A stretch of 64,000 nucleotides of DNA from Branchiostoma floridae. Lineage: Eukaryota > Chordata > Leptocardii > Amphioxiformes > Branchiostomatidae. This document shows positions 45,277 to 57,549 of this stretch, piece by piece; the stretch's first letter is position 1; each line of letters starts with the position of its first letter. The notes beneath the pieces were generated by a model that had not been told where the DNA came from, searched no databases, and saw only the letters and a list, made by a program, of their open reading frames with translations. Location of the stretch: contig NC_049984.1 in NCBI RefSeq assembly GCF_000003815.2, positions 5,160,491-5,224,490 on the forward strand, in the 5' to 3' direction. Both the position numbers and the translations under genes were made by a program.

Positions 45277-46086
45277 GGTGCTAGCTGGATTCGAAGTTGT
45301 CCGACTGGGTCCTAGTTTTGCTACAGTTCAGTCATAAACCGCACGGGAAAAGCACGTGAGTAAAAAGCAGGGTAAAATACAACAGCTCTGCAGAGAGGGT
45401 AACTGGCAGATGTGTGCGGAGTTTTATGTCGAAATCTTTTCTTGGGCGACGGTGTCAAATAAAACAACAAGAAGTTTTTATTAGAAAGTTGAAAGTGTTT
45501 TTTATCACGCAAATAGCGTTCCTAACCATATCATTATTACTTTTCTTTGGGGTCAAAATTAATGGAAATCTAAGGATACAAAACAATCTGCTAGTTTTAT
45601 TTCAACCTCCAGTGGGAATGTATCATAGTCATAGGTGGGTGACGTCACCTTAAACATTTAGCTAAAACGCCTTAAATATAACTTTATTCTCCTTATGTTA
45701 CCAATAATCTATATATGCTTGATGTTTTATATTGTATCATATGAGTATTTGTACTAGACGTATTCGTGACCACTAAACTTAAAACATTTCAACACCCCTT
45801 TAAGCGTGGTGGTACAGTCTGCACAGGTCAAAGGTTGCAATCTCTGTTTCTTACGACTGATTTATTTTTCTGTTCCCAAAATTTTGTTTGAACGTCGCTC
45901 GACGTCTATTACCGGAACCAACGTGGCTCACAACTGAACCTTTAATGCCCTAATGTAATTCATGCACAGAGAAATCTTGTAATATCATACGAGAAATGCG
46001 GTGAACCGTGAAGTAACCATTTCATAAGGTGAAGCGAATGTCGGAAACTCCTGTACTGCCACCACGTACCAACCAATTATAGAAGG
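45277..46086. promoter_or_regulatory. Shared divergent upstream region of CTSA and ITFG1
   Basis: 810 bp separate the two start codons, which point away from each other. No coding exon is present. A CCAAT word lies at about 46072, 15 bp before the ITFG1 ATG. No TATA box is clear for either gene. A bidirectional promoter is plausible because of the head-to-head layout, but separate promoters are equally possible. Confidence 0.45.
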
Positions 46087-49000
46087 ATGTGGTCCTCACA
46101 ACTTTTTGCGTCGCTGCTCGTCTTGTCGAACGTTTTCCTGCACTGTTGCGGACTAACGGACGTCACGGAGACCGTCTTCCCCAACCACCTGAACCACGGC
46201 ACCATAGCTGCGGTCGGCGACTTCAACTCCGACAAACAAACGGACCTGTTTGTTTTGACCAACCAGGGTGAGCCTAGCTAGGGACCGTTATATTTTTTAT
46301 TGACAGCTGTCAAATTATGATAAATTAGACGAAATTTCCTGTCGTTTTATGCTTCATGGTGTTACTGTAAGTATTGAAATGCTTCCAGTGATTTTATTTT
46401 TGCAGTTACATGATACTGACATCTCTTTCTTTTGTCCTTAAAAATGAAAGAATTCACGGAATAATGTTATTGATTTCAGAATACATGATCTTAAAATACA
46501 TGCTCTTACTGTCTTTTTTGTCTAGGACGGCACCTGGACATCTTACTGATGAAAGACAAGCATCCCCAGTACTTCGAGAAGGACAGACGGCTCCAGCTGG
46601 ACATGTGAGTTTTACAACAACCATTTCCATCTTTATTTGAAGACCCCAATACTAGTAGGCACATTGTTCAAAGGACTGCATTTGTCCTTTGGAATTGTGA
46701 TATGTCTCAGTGTGCCCAGACACAGCAAGCTGCAGTGCACTTTTTTACCATCATCAGGCATCATCAAAAGCATCAGTAGAGGTGCTGTATTGATTTGTTG
46801 TTCATGTCGCACAGGAATGAGACCATGACAGGTGTTGTGCCAGGTGACTATGATGGAGACTCACAGATGGACATCCTGGTGACGACCATGCCTAGCAACA
46901 CCATGGCAACCAAAGTGCACATCTTCTGGGGGAGGACAAAATCAATAGGTGTTTTTTTCCACCACTTTTCAACACATTTTTTCTTTTAATAATTTTTTCA
47001 CATTTCGAATTCTGTGACCACTTGTCTACATAGACCAGATGTTATATCTCCCCGGTAACCATCTTACACAGCTATGACTTTATATAGGATTTTGTGTTTC
47101 CATAACTCTATACTGTATCTGTTTTTTCCATGCAGGTGCCTCTGTCACCCTGCCAGTGTCCTTTACAGACGAACCCTTGGTGATGGAGTAAGTACTCTAT
47201 ACTTGACTTTAAAACTTAAATTGATGACTTAAAGTTCTGGTATACTGACAGTGTGTATTTGGAAATATCTGGAGATATCTGTAAATGTTCGAAGAAATAG
47301 AAATAATTTTCCAGAAAAAGTCCTTGTGATAGTCACTTCAGAACCTTGTCATGAATATATCCAAAGCCTCATTGATGTGTTTTCATTTCTATTCCACCAG
47401 TTCCAATGGTAACATGATTCCAGACATCTTTGGAGAAACGGTGGAGGGTCATCGGGTATTCTGTGAAATTCTAGACAGGTAAGACAGAAGATCATAGTCA
47501 TACATTATTCTAGTCATACATTATTCTAGATGTAATGCAAATACTGAAGAGAAAACAAATTGTCATTTTTATGCCCTTACAACATTGTATACAGTGGCAG
47601 TATATCATGTAGTTACATTCATGCAAGGTAGAATAGAATACCACTTCTCCAATTACCTTCTAGAGGCGGTCGTTTCACTTTTGAATAGTTGGGGTTCAAT
47701 TTTTATAGAGGTAAGTCACGTTTGGTATTGTCTGTTTTAGGTAATAAAGTCTTGTAACTGGGGAGCGACGTGAGTTTTACCACTTTTCTAGACCATTACA
47801 CTACGGTGATAAACTGCAGTAGTAGTATCCAGTATTTGATTACACTGCTGCTGGGATCCCTGACACGAGTAGGCAGCAGTCGGCCAGTCTTCACAGCGCG
47901 CTTTCATGCGGCTCTGTCCAGCAGGCTCACCCTAGTTAGACCGCACACCTTGATGTCCCTCCTAACACATTCCATTCAGGATGGATGTAAACTGTGACAC
48001 AAGCATACAATCTCAAGTAACAGGCTTTAGCCTAGTTGAGTAAACCTTCCTGTGGTCTTTATTTGTTGCAGAAATCAAGGCAATGTGAGCTGTCAGCCCT
48101 TAGACGGGCGCAACGATACCCTGTTCCTGCCGCTCAGACGTCCGCACTCCAACGCTTTTCTGGACCTCGTCGGAACCAACCGCTTTCCTGGTAATATGAT
48201 GTCAAATCCAAATTATGTTGTTTCGTGTTTGATTATGACGCTGATAGCTAACCTTCAATACATGGATATAGATTTGAAATAAAGAAAAAAAAGAAATGTA
48301 TTGTGAATCAACAAGTATTCATGAAGTTCATGCATTGTTTTTCCAGTGAGGTCTCCCGCAAGAACTGAAAACACTGCAGAATGTGCTCTACTGCACCAAA
48401 GAAATGTATTTTCCCTGGAATTAGATTATCAAAAACTGCATATTGTGGTCTCCAATATAGTGATTATTGCTAATCTAACTATAATGTAGATCATATATGA
48501 TTTAAGTAAAGGAAATTCACATCTTTGCTTTCATTTTACAGATCTGTTGCTCACAACAAGAAATGAGTCTTCCTCCACATTCTCGTTTGAAGTGTGGGAA
48601 AATCAGGTATAGTCTAACTTCTCATAACCATGGTGACAGTTGAACTATAGTCAAGGCTTCTCTTTATGCTAGAAGAAGATAGTACATGTAGTATGATGCA
48701 GTATTAGTATGACTTATTGTTTGCAGTAGTATATGTGCAGCCAAACATGTTTATGATAGCGACTATATGTACTCTAGTGACTTTGGTCAACAGGATAAAT
48801 GATCTAAGGGATCGCTACAGCCGGGTGGTTCTTGTGCATCAGTAGTCAATTCTTTAGGTTTGACTTTTTCATGTTCTTGGGACTTTTCAGTATTTGATGT
48901 ATGCTAGAGGAGTATTATACAAATATACAGGCATATCTTCAAATACTTAGCACTGCTGTAAAGCAAGGCTTGGTAAAGATGCGAAATCCCTAATCTGTGT

Positions 49001-52000
49001 AACACAAACTCAGGCCAGCAGATGTTGAGCGGGTTCAAATAAGCAAGATTTATTCAGGCTACAAAATCCCCATTCTAATGACGCTCTTCCCTTCTGTAGA
49101 ATGGAGTATTTACCTGGGATGGACAACACCTCTATCCACCTCCAGGTGTGACCATAGCCCACATAGGACAGTCAGCTTTTGCAGACATAGGTATGTACTT
49201 GGAAGTAAACATAGAAGGAACATTTGAATACACTATCAGGTAGTGTAGCAGTGGGATTAAGGTGTGGGAACACTGGAACACAAGACGTGAGTAGTACAGT
49301 TTCCTTGCTTCAGGGATTCGAACCCTGGGCCCACCAGCCCACGGACACAATACACTAACCGCTAGGCTGAAAAGTTTGGAGAAAACTTTAGACTTTTTAG
49401 ACTGGTCAGTTGGTGATGCTTGAACCCCATGGAATCGCTAGCATGGTACATAAATGTATGCATTTTGTATTTGTCTAGATGGTTAGTTTTGTAGGGGCTT
49501 TCTGCAAATTAGCAAATAAGCAAAGTTAACCTACTTCCTACTGGGATAACGTTTGGACACAAAATTTGTATTGGTCACTGGGTTAAGCAGCAGGGAGAAG
49601 TGCCTACTGTGCTAAACAAAGTGGATATGTTTAATTTTTTTTGTACTTTGTACATCAGATGGCAATGGGAAACAAGACCACCTCCTGCCCATATGTGAGA
49701 CTGCAGACTGTCACCAGAGTTCTGTCTATGCCTATCTGGATAATCAGGTAAGGTAGTGATAAATGAAATTGAATAAAACTTGAAAGGGTCACTCACCCGG
49801 CATGTATGGTACTGGAAAGGATTGCAGTTCGTAGGACAGGATATTAATTCGTGGTTCACTGATCATTGTGCTTGTCAAAAAGAGCTACAGGAATTTGCCC
49901 AGTGCAATAAACCTTGTAAGCCTGCTACCAGGAATATCAAAACCTAAGGCCATGGGGAGACCCCTGAAGGATGGAAGGACCAGATTTCTTAAGACACTGG
50001 AATGAGTCTTAAGTCTGCAGAAACAAGTGCAAAAGACTGTGCAACTTGGAGAGTCCTGACAGAGAGGAGCATCAAGGCGCCAGTCCTTGGCCTAAGCACT
50101 TAGGTAGTAGGCAGGCATAAACCTGTAACATCAAGCAGATTAAAATTGGACTGAGCAGAGCACTTTGGACTAATGCTTGTAGCTTTTCACAGACTACACC
50201 TATATATCAGATATTTTGTGAAAATGTATATTGAAAGGTAATTGATATGTAGAATGCAATTAGATGTCTCCAGGAACAACGTCAATTCTGCAGAATTCTG
50301 CTCAGGTTCCCAGAATTCTGCAGAATTCTGGCTCAGGTTCCCAGAATTCTGCAGAATTCTGGCTCAGGTTCCCAGAATTCTGCAGAATTCTGGCTTAAGT
50401 TCCCAGAATTCTGCAGAATTCTGCAGAATTGACGTTGTTCCTGGAGACATCTAATTGCATTCTACATATTAATCAGCTTTCAATAAACATTTTCACAAAA
50501 TATCTGATATATAGGTGTAGTCTGTGAATAGCTACAAGAATTAGTCCAAAGTGCTCTGCTCAGTCCAACTTTAATCTGCTCGATGTTCTGTAAATATTGT
50601 ACATAGCATCTGTCTACTCTGTCATGACCAGTAGAAGATTAGCACTTCATTGAACTTGAGTAGTTCAAGGTCACTTACCTTTTTTTTCACTCCCACTTTC
50701 TGCCCTGCAGTGGTCTCTGGTACTGAAGTCGGCTGCCTGGGATGACGTGACCTGGGGATTTGTGCCCCCCACTGTCGGCCACCTGCCCATCACCCTCCGT
50801 ATGGGGGACCACAACCTGGACGGGTACCCTGATGCCCTGGCTGTCATACAAGTCCGCACTGATAAGTATGTGTTTGTATCAAACTTTGGTCATGTAATTC
50901 ATGAATAGATAAGTTTGTCACAGGGGACATTGGAATCCAGGGGAATTTGGAATTCTCCTAGGTGAGATTGGAATTCCAAACAGTCCAAGGGGAATCCAAA
51001 ATTCTCCTACGAGAGATTGGAATTTTACCAGAACTGGAATTTCAATCTCTCGTAGGAGAGACCACAAACTAGACGGGTACCCTGATGCCCTGGCTGTCAT
51101 ACAAGTCCGCACTGACAAGTATGTGGGTGGATAAAACTTTGGTCATGTAATTCAGGAACAGATATACTTTGTGATACAGCCTATACAGGGGTGTATATAT
51201 AGGGCTATATACAGGGTTAGAAGTTCCATCGCTTGACTTTTTCATGCTAAGTGCCTCTTGTACTTTTCCAATGTCCATTGTTAACTTCCTCCTTGTGTAA
51301 TGCTTCATCTTTATAGAGGGTGAGACAGCTATACCAATGTTTTCAGATGTCCTGAAAGGAGGGCAGCACTAGTCCGTGTGTGGCTGCTGCTACCTGTACA
51401 CCCGGAGGCAGAACCTTTACTGTCCATCATTAACTTAATCCTTTTGTATTGCCCCATCTTTACAAAGGGTGATAGCTTTACCCCATATTATCAAATGTTT
51501 TCAGAGGTTCTGAGAGGAGGGCAGCACTCCTGATCAACAGTCCATGTGTGGAAGCTGGCAGCTGCACTCCTGGAGGCAGAACCTTTACTGTGCATCGTTA
51601 ACTTACTCCTTTGATATGTAATGCTTCATCTCTATAGAGGGTGAGACAGCTTTACCTTGTATTACCAATGTTTTCAGGGGTTCTGAAAGGAGGGCAGCAC
51701 TGCTGATCAACAGTCCATGTGTGGAAGCTGGCAGCTGCACTCCTGGAGGCAGAACCTTTACTGTGCATCGTTAACTTACTCCTTTGATATGTAATGCTTC
51801 ATCTCTATAGAGGGTGAGACAGCTTTACCTTGTATTACCAATGTTTTCAGGGGTCCTGAGAGGAGGGCAGCACTCCTGATCAACAGTCCCTGTGTGGAAG
51901 CTGGCAGCTGCACACCTGGAGGCAGAACCTTTACTGTCCAGCCTATCACTGGTGTACCAAACGTCACCGTCGCTACCTTCTTCGACTTGTTTGAAAAGGT

Positions 52001-55000
52001 AAGGCTGTCAACTGTAGGGGTGGCTTATGAAATGGTAAATGACAGAAAAGGGATGGAAGAGAAATGATAATGGAAACAATCCGATGGTATTTTTTGATAC
52101 CATCTGTAGTACTGTAAATCGTAACGTGGTTTTGAATGTGATGGTTTTATTTTTCTCTTTTTGTGCCCAGCTACAGGATAATGACACTACAAATATTTGT
52201 TTTCTCCTTCTCCTCCTGAATCCCCTGATCGTACAATACTGTAAATGCAGAAATGTTTGCAGTGGTTTTATGTTCACGGTTTTTGCGGTGGCCGCTACAC
52301 CGCGAACTTAAAACCACCGCGAACTTAAAACCACCGCGAACTTAAAACCACCGCGAACTTAAAACCACCGCGAACGTTTTTCTATTATAGTGCGAGACTG
52401 CAGTCTATGCGCTACCGCGAACTTAAAACCACTGGGAAAACTCAATTTTCCCGCTACCGCAAAATTAATCCCCGCGAACTTAAATACATTTACATATATG
52501 AAATACAGACAAGGTGGGTTCAATCATTCACAGGCATCATTACAGTCTGGTGCATGGCAGTTGAGTTATTGAACAAAATAATGTGGCAACCTAATAATGA
52601 GAACAGCAGTACTAATTGTAATTTGATGAACTTGTGTGTTTGTGTTGTTCAGGGTGTGTTGGACATCGTGCTGATGAGTGACCAGGGACAGGGGAAGGAC
52701 TTCCAGCTGCACGCTCTGGAGAACAGCTTCAGCGAGGATGTCTGTTTCCTCAAGATTATGGGTGAGTATAGACTATGCAAGACGTCCTGTACATCTGTAT
52801 ATTATATTAGACTGTTCACTCTGTAGTAAATGATATTTCTTTACAAATTCTCTCACAAGTAAAGGCATTGTTGTATGTTTGTTCACACACAATATGTGAC
52901 CATATAAAATCATAAATGTTTCAAATTCTGTTTCAGTGTTGAGTGGACTGTGTTTCTCTGACTGCAAGTCTGGCAAGGTCAGTACACAAATAAGACATTC
53001 TTGATTCGTCCAACCTCCTTAACATATTATCCTGATATGTTCATTGAGCGATGCTGACTGATTGTATCATAGGCCAACACGAAAGACAAGGTTTCAAATT
53101 ATTCATCTGCCCAGGACCACAAAGTGAAGAAAACAGATAAGATTTAGGGCCTGAAAATTGAGAATTTGCATATTCCTTTGATATCTTTTTATCCAAGTTT
53201 GCAAATTGTGAGCTGCTTATATGTGTCTTTCCTGTTTTCTGTTTTCCTCCAGCCATACGGTGTGAACCAGCCTGGTCCTTTGGTGTGGTACAAAACAACA
53301 GGGTCAGATGGAACCACACAGACAAGCTCAGGTACATGTATTGGCCATCCCCTAAAAAACTTTTTAACACCGATATATGGTAAATCAAGTTTGTCTTCCC
53401 TGTTTATGATTGTGAAACTTAGCTCCCAGTAACCAACTATTCCTGTTATCATTAACAATGACTGACAATGTTCAGCATACTATTAGGCAATTCATGTAGC
53501 CAATTGTCATAATCATGAGGATCATTCTTTAAATGAAGCTGACTTTGGGTACCTGGCCAAAAAAGAATGGTTAACATTACAAATATACTTAGTTTACAGC
53601 TCTAGAACAATCAACATGATGCTTGCTGCTTTTTGAAGCCACACACATATAATATTCCTAGTTGCATTGTATGTTCAGCTGCCCAGCTGAGTCAGACGGC
53701 CCACCTGGCCCTACAGCTGCCCTACACCGTGTTTGGGCTGGGGAGAACTCCCAACTTTGTGGATGAACTCTGGGTGGAAATACCCGCACCACCTGGCAAA
53801 GTAAGTCACCTTCAAGTACAAAATACTTAATGTAGACATTAGATTTTGCTTCGATTCTTTGAGAGTTCCTATTGCTGTATCAGTTCCTATAACTTCCTAT
53901 TACTGTAACACATAGGGCGCTCTGCACTACTGAGGCATAGAAAAGGTATAAAAGGAGGAGGAGTCCAATCTCACTCATGATTGAGAAAGACGAATAAAGT
54001 TGAAACCGAATTTCGGAGTCTCAATTGTTTCATACCTTTTTGATATTCCTATTACTCCAACAGATATGTATTTTTGTTTTACTTGTAAATCTTGGTTGAT
54101 AATTCTGACACATTGTTTCCCTGCTACTCAAGGAACCACGTGTGCGACGCTGGACCTCCATCATTCCCAACTCTCAACTCATCATCATCCCACAACCCAT
54201 GGACCAGCCAGACCAGTAAGGCCGGATTTCAGTAATGTCCTATCAGATTACTACATGTAGTAATCATCTGTAGATTGCCTGTTGTCCCTTTATTTAACAC
54301 ATGGTAAACTTATTATCTTCAACTTGAAAAGTTGTCAGTGGGATTGAGTGGAAATGTACCACTGTTTTAAGAGGTTGAGTCACCCATGTGTGATGATGTA
54401 TGATTAGGAAAAGTTCAGCAATGCAATGGACAGTTAAGCTGATAAGAAATGTTTTAACATAGTCAGGACACATTTAATAAAGTCCCTACCGTATATTCTC
54501 GAATAAAGTACGCACCCCAATTAAAGTACGCACCCCTGATTTTGGACAAGTCTTAGACAGATCTTTGGGACTGAAAGGTAAAATGGAAAAACTCAAATAA
54601 AGTACGCACCCCTTCTCCACCAGTTTTGAACAGACCTTTAACTAAATAAATTCGAATTTATGATGTTTTCCCCAGGTCATTTTGCATAAAGTAACCTGGG
54701 TTTACACTGTCATTGTCTCTATAAACTTGTGAATTGCCTGCTGCAAATTATAAAAATCACTGAGAACTGGTAGAAGAAATCAGGCAAAACCAGTTGTACA
54801 AGTCAAAGTCACTAACTCAAAAGGATTGTATGCAAATGCCACTGTTAATATGTAAATCATGTTAAGACAATTTCTTTGTTTCATGTTTAGACAACTTCAA
54901 GACAACAACAATGTGTATGTTTTGAAACATTACTAGAAGTGTAGCTCCACCTTGCTTTATTTTAGGCTTTTCTTACCATTTATCTGTGCAGTAACCTCAA

Positions 55001-55960
55001 ATAAAGTACGCACCCCAACTTTGGCAACAACTTGCAGCACCTTTTCAATTTTGAAAAGTTAAAAAAGTGCGTACTTTATTCGAGAATATACGGTAGTACA
55101 AAGACGCTGTGTATGTTATGCCCAGTGTATGTTTTCTGTGTAATTTTGTTACTCCTGGAAGAGTAGCTGTCGCAGATTCATGTGACAGCTAAAGGAGTTA
55201 ATAAAAGAATAAACATTTAATACCAGCCGTTAATCACAATGACTCCTGTCCATGTCTGTACAGGTGGTTGAACAAGTTACTGGTGACCCCCGGCCAACAG
55301 GCCCTGCTGACAGCTGGTGCACTGTTGGGCACCTGTATGTTCATAGCTGGGATCGTGGGAGGGCTGCACTGGAAGGAGAGGGTAAGGATGTTTCAAAGGC
55401 ACACTATAGAATCCATGAAGTTTGCTGAAACTTTCGTAGCAGGGGTAAAAGAAGATGTTTGTGCTTATGAAATTTTGTGGTTTGATGATTTCATGGTGGA
55501 GAGGACAAAGTACAATTTGTAGGATTTTCAAGCAGGCTGTAATAAGCACATGTACGATTAAGATGTAAGGATGACATTCCTCTATGTTTCAACAACATGT
55601 ACTTTGTTTAGCCAATCATATACATATAGAATTTTAAAAATGGGTATTCTGTATTGCCCTAAGTACGGCCCAACCGCGGGTCCTAGGTCGGAGCCCTGGG
55701 CGGTACCTTAAAGTACGGACTGGTTGAAACAACGCTGTAAAATGAAGATACGGCTTGGGCATGATATAAATCACACTACAGGTATATGGCGAGAAAGTAT
55801 TGACATTATTTGGAGTACATCTATAGGTGCTTTTATTGCCCAATAGAACAAACTTAACATATGTTTTATGAGTTGTTCTTGTGTCATTTTTTCCCCACAG
55901 AGACATGACCAGAAGGAGAGAAGACAAGAGGCTCATCACTTTCACTTTGAGGCTCTGTAA
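46087..55960 (+). CDS. ITFG1: T-cell immunomodulatory protein homologue (integrin alpha FG-GAP protein 1)
   Basis: Type I membrane glycoprotein with an FG-GAP beta-propeller; vertebrate ITFG1/TIP is a cell-surface and secreted protein. Exons: 46087-46267, 46526-46604, 46815-46948, 47136-47187, 47401-47478, 48072-48190, 48542-48606, 49100-49190, 49659-49747, 50711-50865, 51851-51998, 52653-52761, 52937-52977, 53253-53331, 53679-53800, 54133-54215, 55264-55381, 55901-55960. Phases close to 600 residues, near the family's usual 610. A signal peptide follows the ATG. Calcium-loop FG-GAP motifs include AVGDFNSDKQTDLFVL, VPGDYDGDSQMDILVT, HNLDGYPDALAVI and GVLDIVLMSDQG. Late landmarks are GVNQPGPLVWY, ALQLPYTVFGLGRTPNFVD and SIIPNSQLIIIPQP. 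One transmembrane helix (LLTAGALLGTCMFIAGIVGG) precedes a short basic/His-rich tail. Edges of exons 50711 and 51851 are tandemly copied nearby. Confidence 0.95.
49315..49378 (-). repeat. tRNA-derived SINE head
   Basis: The minus strand contains CCTAGCGGTTAGTGTATTG and GGGTTCGAATCCCTG, a perfect B box. Stems pair incompletely. Probably the head of a SINE running left towards about 49230. Confidence 0.5.
50127..50589. mobile_element. Foldback element with central tandem repeat in ITFG1 intron
   Basis: Two arms of about 155 bp are near-perfect inverted copies: ACATCAAGCAGATTAAA at the left end against its complement at the right, with CCAGGAACAACGTCAATTCTG at the inner side. The middle (50283-50430) has about four copies of a 31-bp unit rich in AGAATTCTGC. 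The full sequence can form one long hairpin; ends about 120 bp before the next ITFG1 exon. Confidence 0.8.
50800..51165 (+). repeat. Partial duplication of ITFG1 exon 10 end and following intron
   Basis: 50808-50912 (encoding HNLDGYPDALAVIQVRTD, the donor and about 45 intron bases) recurs at about 51061-51165. The copy keeps the donor GTATGT but has no upstream acceptor. The spacer (50935-51060) contains inverted and repeated GGAATTC/TCTCCTACGAGAG blocks. Confidence 0.85.
51347..51850 (+). repeat. Three partial upstream copies of ITFG1 exon 11
   Basis: Copies of the acceptor (ATGTTTTCAG) and the first roughly 90 nt of exon 51851-51998 begin at 51347, 51505 and 51678, with spacing of 158-173 bp. 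All break off after AACCTTTACTGT and lack a donor. The second and third copies keep the reading GGQHS/AALLINSP region almost unchanged; the first is eroded. They are pseudo-exons that could capture the splice acceptor role. Confidence 0.85.
52239..52494 (+). mobile_element. MITE family A copy with expanded inner repeat
   Basis: Left end CTGTAAATGCAG, right end decayed (ATACATTTACA). Inside, the 17-bp unit CGCGAACTTAAAACCAC is present about four times in a row (52311-52376), whereas other copies have it once. Confidence 0.75.
54489..55093. mobile_element. 605-bp MITE with TA duplication in ITFG1 intron
   Basis: Ends CCGTATATTCTCGAATAAAG and its complement CTTTATTCGAGAATATACGG, each next to TA. 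The word AAAGTACGCACCCC occurs four times inside in one orientation. No coding capacity. It lies in the intron before the transmembrane exon. Confidence 0.85.
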
Positions 55961-57353
55961 CCATAGTTACAGAATCAATCTTTTGTCCTTGGTTAGAATA
56001 GAAAATAGTGGATAACAACATCTCTTGTAAACCGTTATAAAAAGTATAAATAGTTTTTTTAAAGTAGCACTTAGAGGTAGCTTTGTTGGAAACATATGCA
56101 ACTTTTAATTTGTAATCAGAGCAGATTAAATTTGACAGTAAAGAGACAACTTACAACAGCTTAGCCTTGTAAAGATGTTGATTTCAATGTTATGCCCATT
56201 CGGGCCATTGTATATGATTTTGCCCATGCTGCTTGCTCCACGGTAAATCAAAGAAGTAAAATACAATGTATTTTATTCATTGAAGGCATGTTTCATCATG
56301 TACATACTTTGCCTGTAATGATTTTACTGTGCATGTTATGCATATGGCAGTCTGTGTTATATGGTACAAAATTTGTGTAAAAAAGTGCAACATTGATAAC
56401 TATTAGATAGCTACCACACTTGTTAGCTTACTCCTTGCTCCTGTGATTTATAGTGTTAACAGTGTACAGTACATCTCTGCGTAATATATCCGACATTGTG
56501 TGGTTGTACATTTTTGTATTTTGACTGTTATATAGCTTAAGATAAAATATATTTACTTTTGCTTAATAGTGACTGAATTGCAATCCCGATGAACATAGTG
56601 AAAGCTAAAATGAGAACTATGTACTAAATGTAAAGTCAGTGAAACCTTTGATTTTTCAATATATTTATGTTTTTCTGTTCATGTACACAATGTATTTCTT
56701 TTCAGACTGCTATAATAAAACAAGAAAGACAATCTATGAAATGTACATTAAGTAATATGAATGATGTTTGTTTGTCCTATGACTAAGTCTTAAAACATGT
56801 GCAATAAACAAATAGAGTTCAATATTCCTTTGTTATACATTGTACTATGTCCCATTTCATATACATGTAATAGTCAATTTACTGACCTAAAATGTACAAT
56901 CCCTCATTAGTGTATTAACAAGAATAGAAAAAACAACAATCATATGCAGTGACCTACGTGTCAGGTTCCAGTTTGTATGCCACCAATCTATTCTATGTTA
57001 TAGAATATGTTACAGACTTATGGACAAGCAGGTACTGCCCATGACGTCACAGCTGGCTGCAACACGACAAAAAATGTAAGTCCCTCGTTCCATTGACACT
57101 ATGGTAGCCTGGGATTTATCTCTATGGCACTGTATTCTTGGTAATCTTTACATTCTTTGCACAGGGCCAAAAGTTGTTTCAGTTTCCCAGAGAATTAGTT
57201 GTATCTTTCTCCATTTTGTCATTACTGTTGGGCCCATGCAGTGCTGTACCAGTCTTGTTTCATGAGAATCATGACTCCTTTGCAAACGGTCAATGGTCAG
57301 TAAGTCTAAGAATGTCAGATTCGAGTAAACACAATTGAAAGGAAACTGAAGAA
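55961..57353. other. ITFG1 3' UTR and gap to the convergent kinase gene
   Basis: The ITFG1 UTR probably runs to about 56.73 or 56.83 kb, since AATAAA occurs at 56714 and 56803. The rest up to the kinase terminal exon shows no coding signal. Confidence 0.5.
56714..56719 (+). terminator. Candidate polyadenylation signal of ITFG1
   Basis: AATAAA in TATAATAAAACAAG, about 755 bases after the stop; a second AATAAA is at 56803-56808. Confidence 0.45.
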
Positions 57354-57549
57354 TTAGGAGTCATCACAACAATGCTTATGACAATACAAGTAATAGCAAA
57401 AGAAGATGGGAAAAAGATAAAACACTACTGCGATGGCAATAACCCACATGATCAGCAGCACAATCACCCATCCGAGACCTTTCCCAGCCAGGGAGTAAAA
57501 CTTCTTGTCCGAGTCCCACTTCCAACATGCAGCACAGCAGCAGGCCATC
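57354..57549 (-). CDS. Alternative terminal exon b: Cys-rich transmembrane tail
   Basis: Preceded by CATATAG, starts in the phase left by donor 59446 (TG|G) and ends at TAA. It reads MACCCAACWKWDSDKKFYSL, GKGLGWVIVLLIMWVIAIAV, VFYLFPIFFCYYLYCHKHCC then DDS. That gives a cysteine cluster, one long hydrophobic helix and a Cys/His cytoplasmic end. It is clearly a paralogue of exon a at 58872-59070. Confidence 0.75.

Noticed and set aside
52171-52254. Possible extra ITFG1 exon after GTGCCCAG
   Set aside because: Family proteins join FDLFEK directly to GVLDIV, which 51998 to 52653 does in frame; the candidate would run into a MITE.
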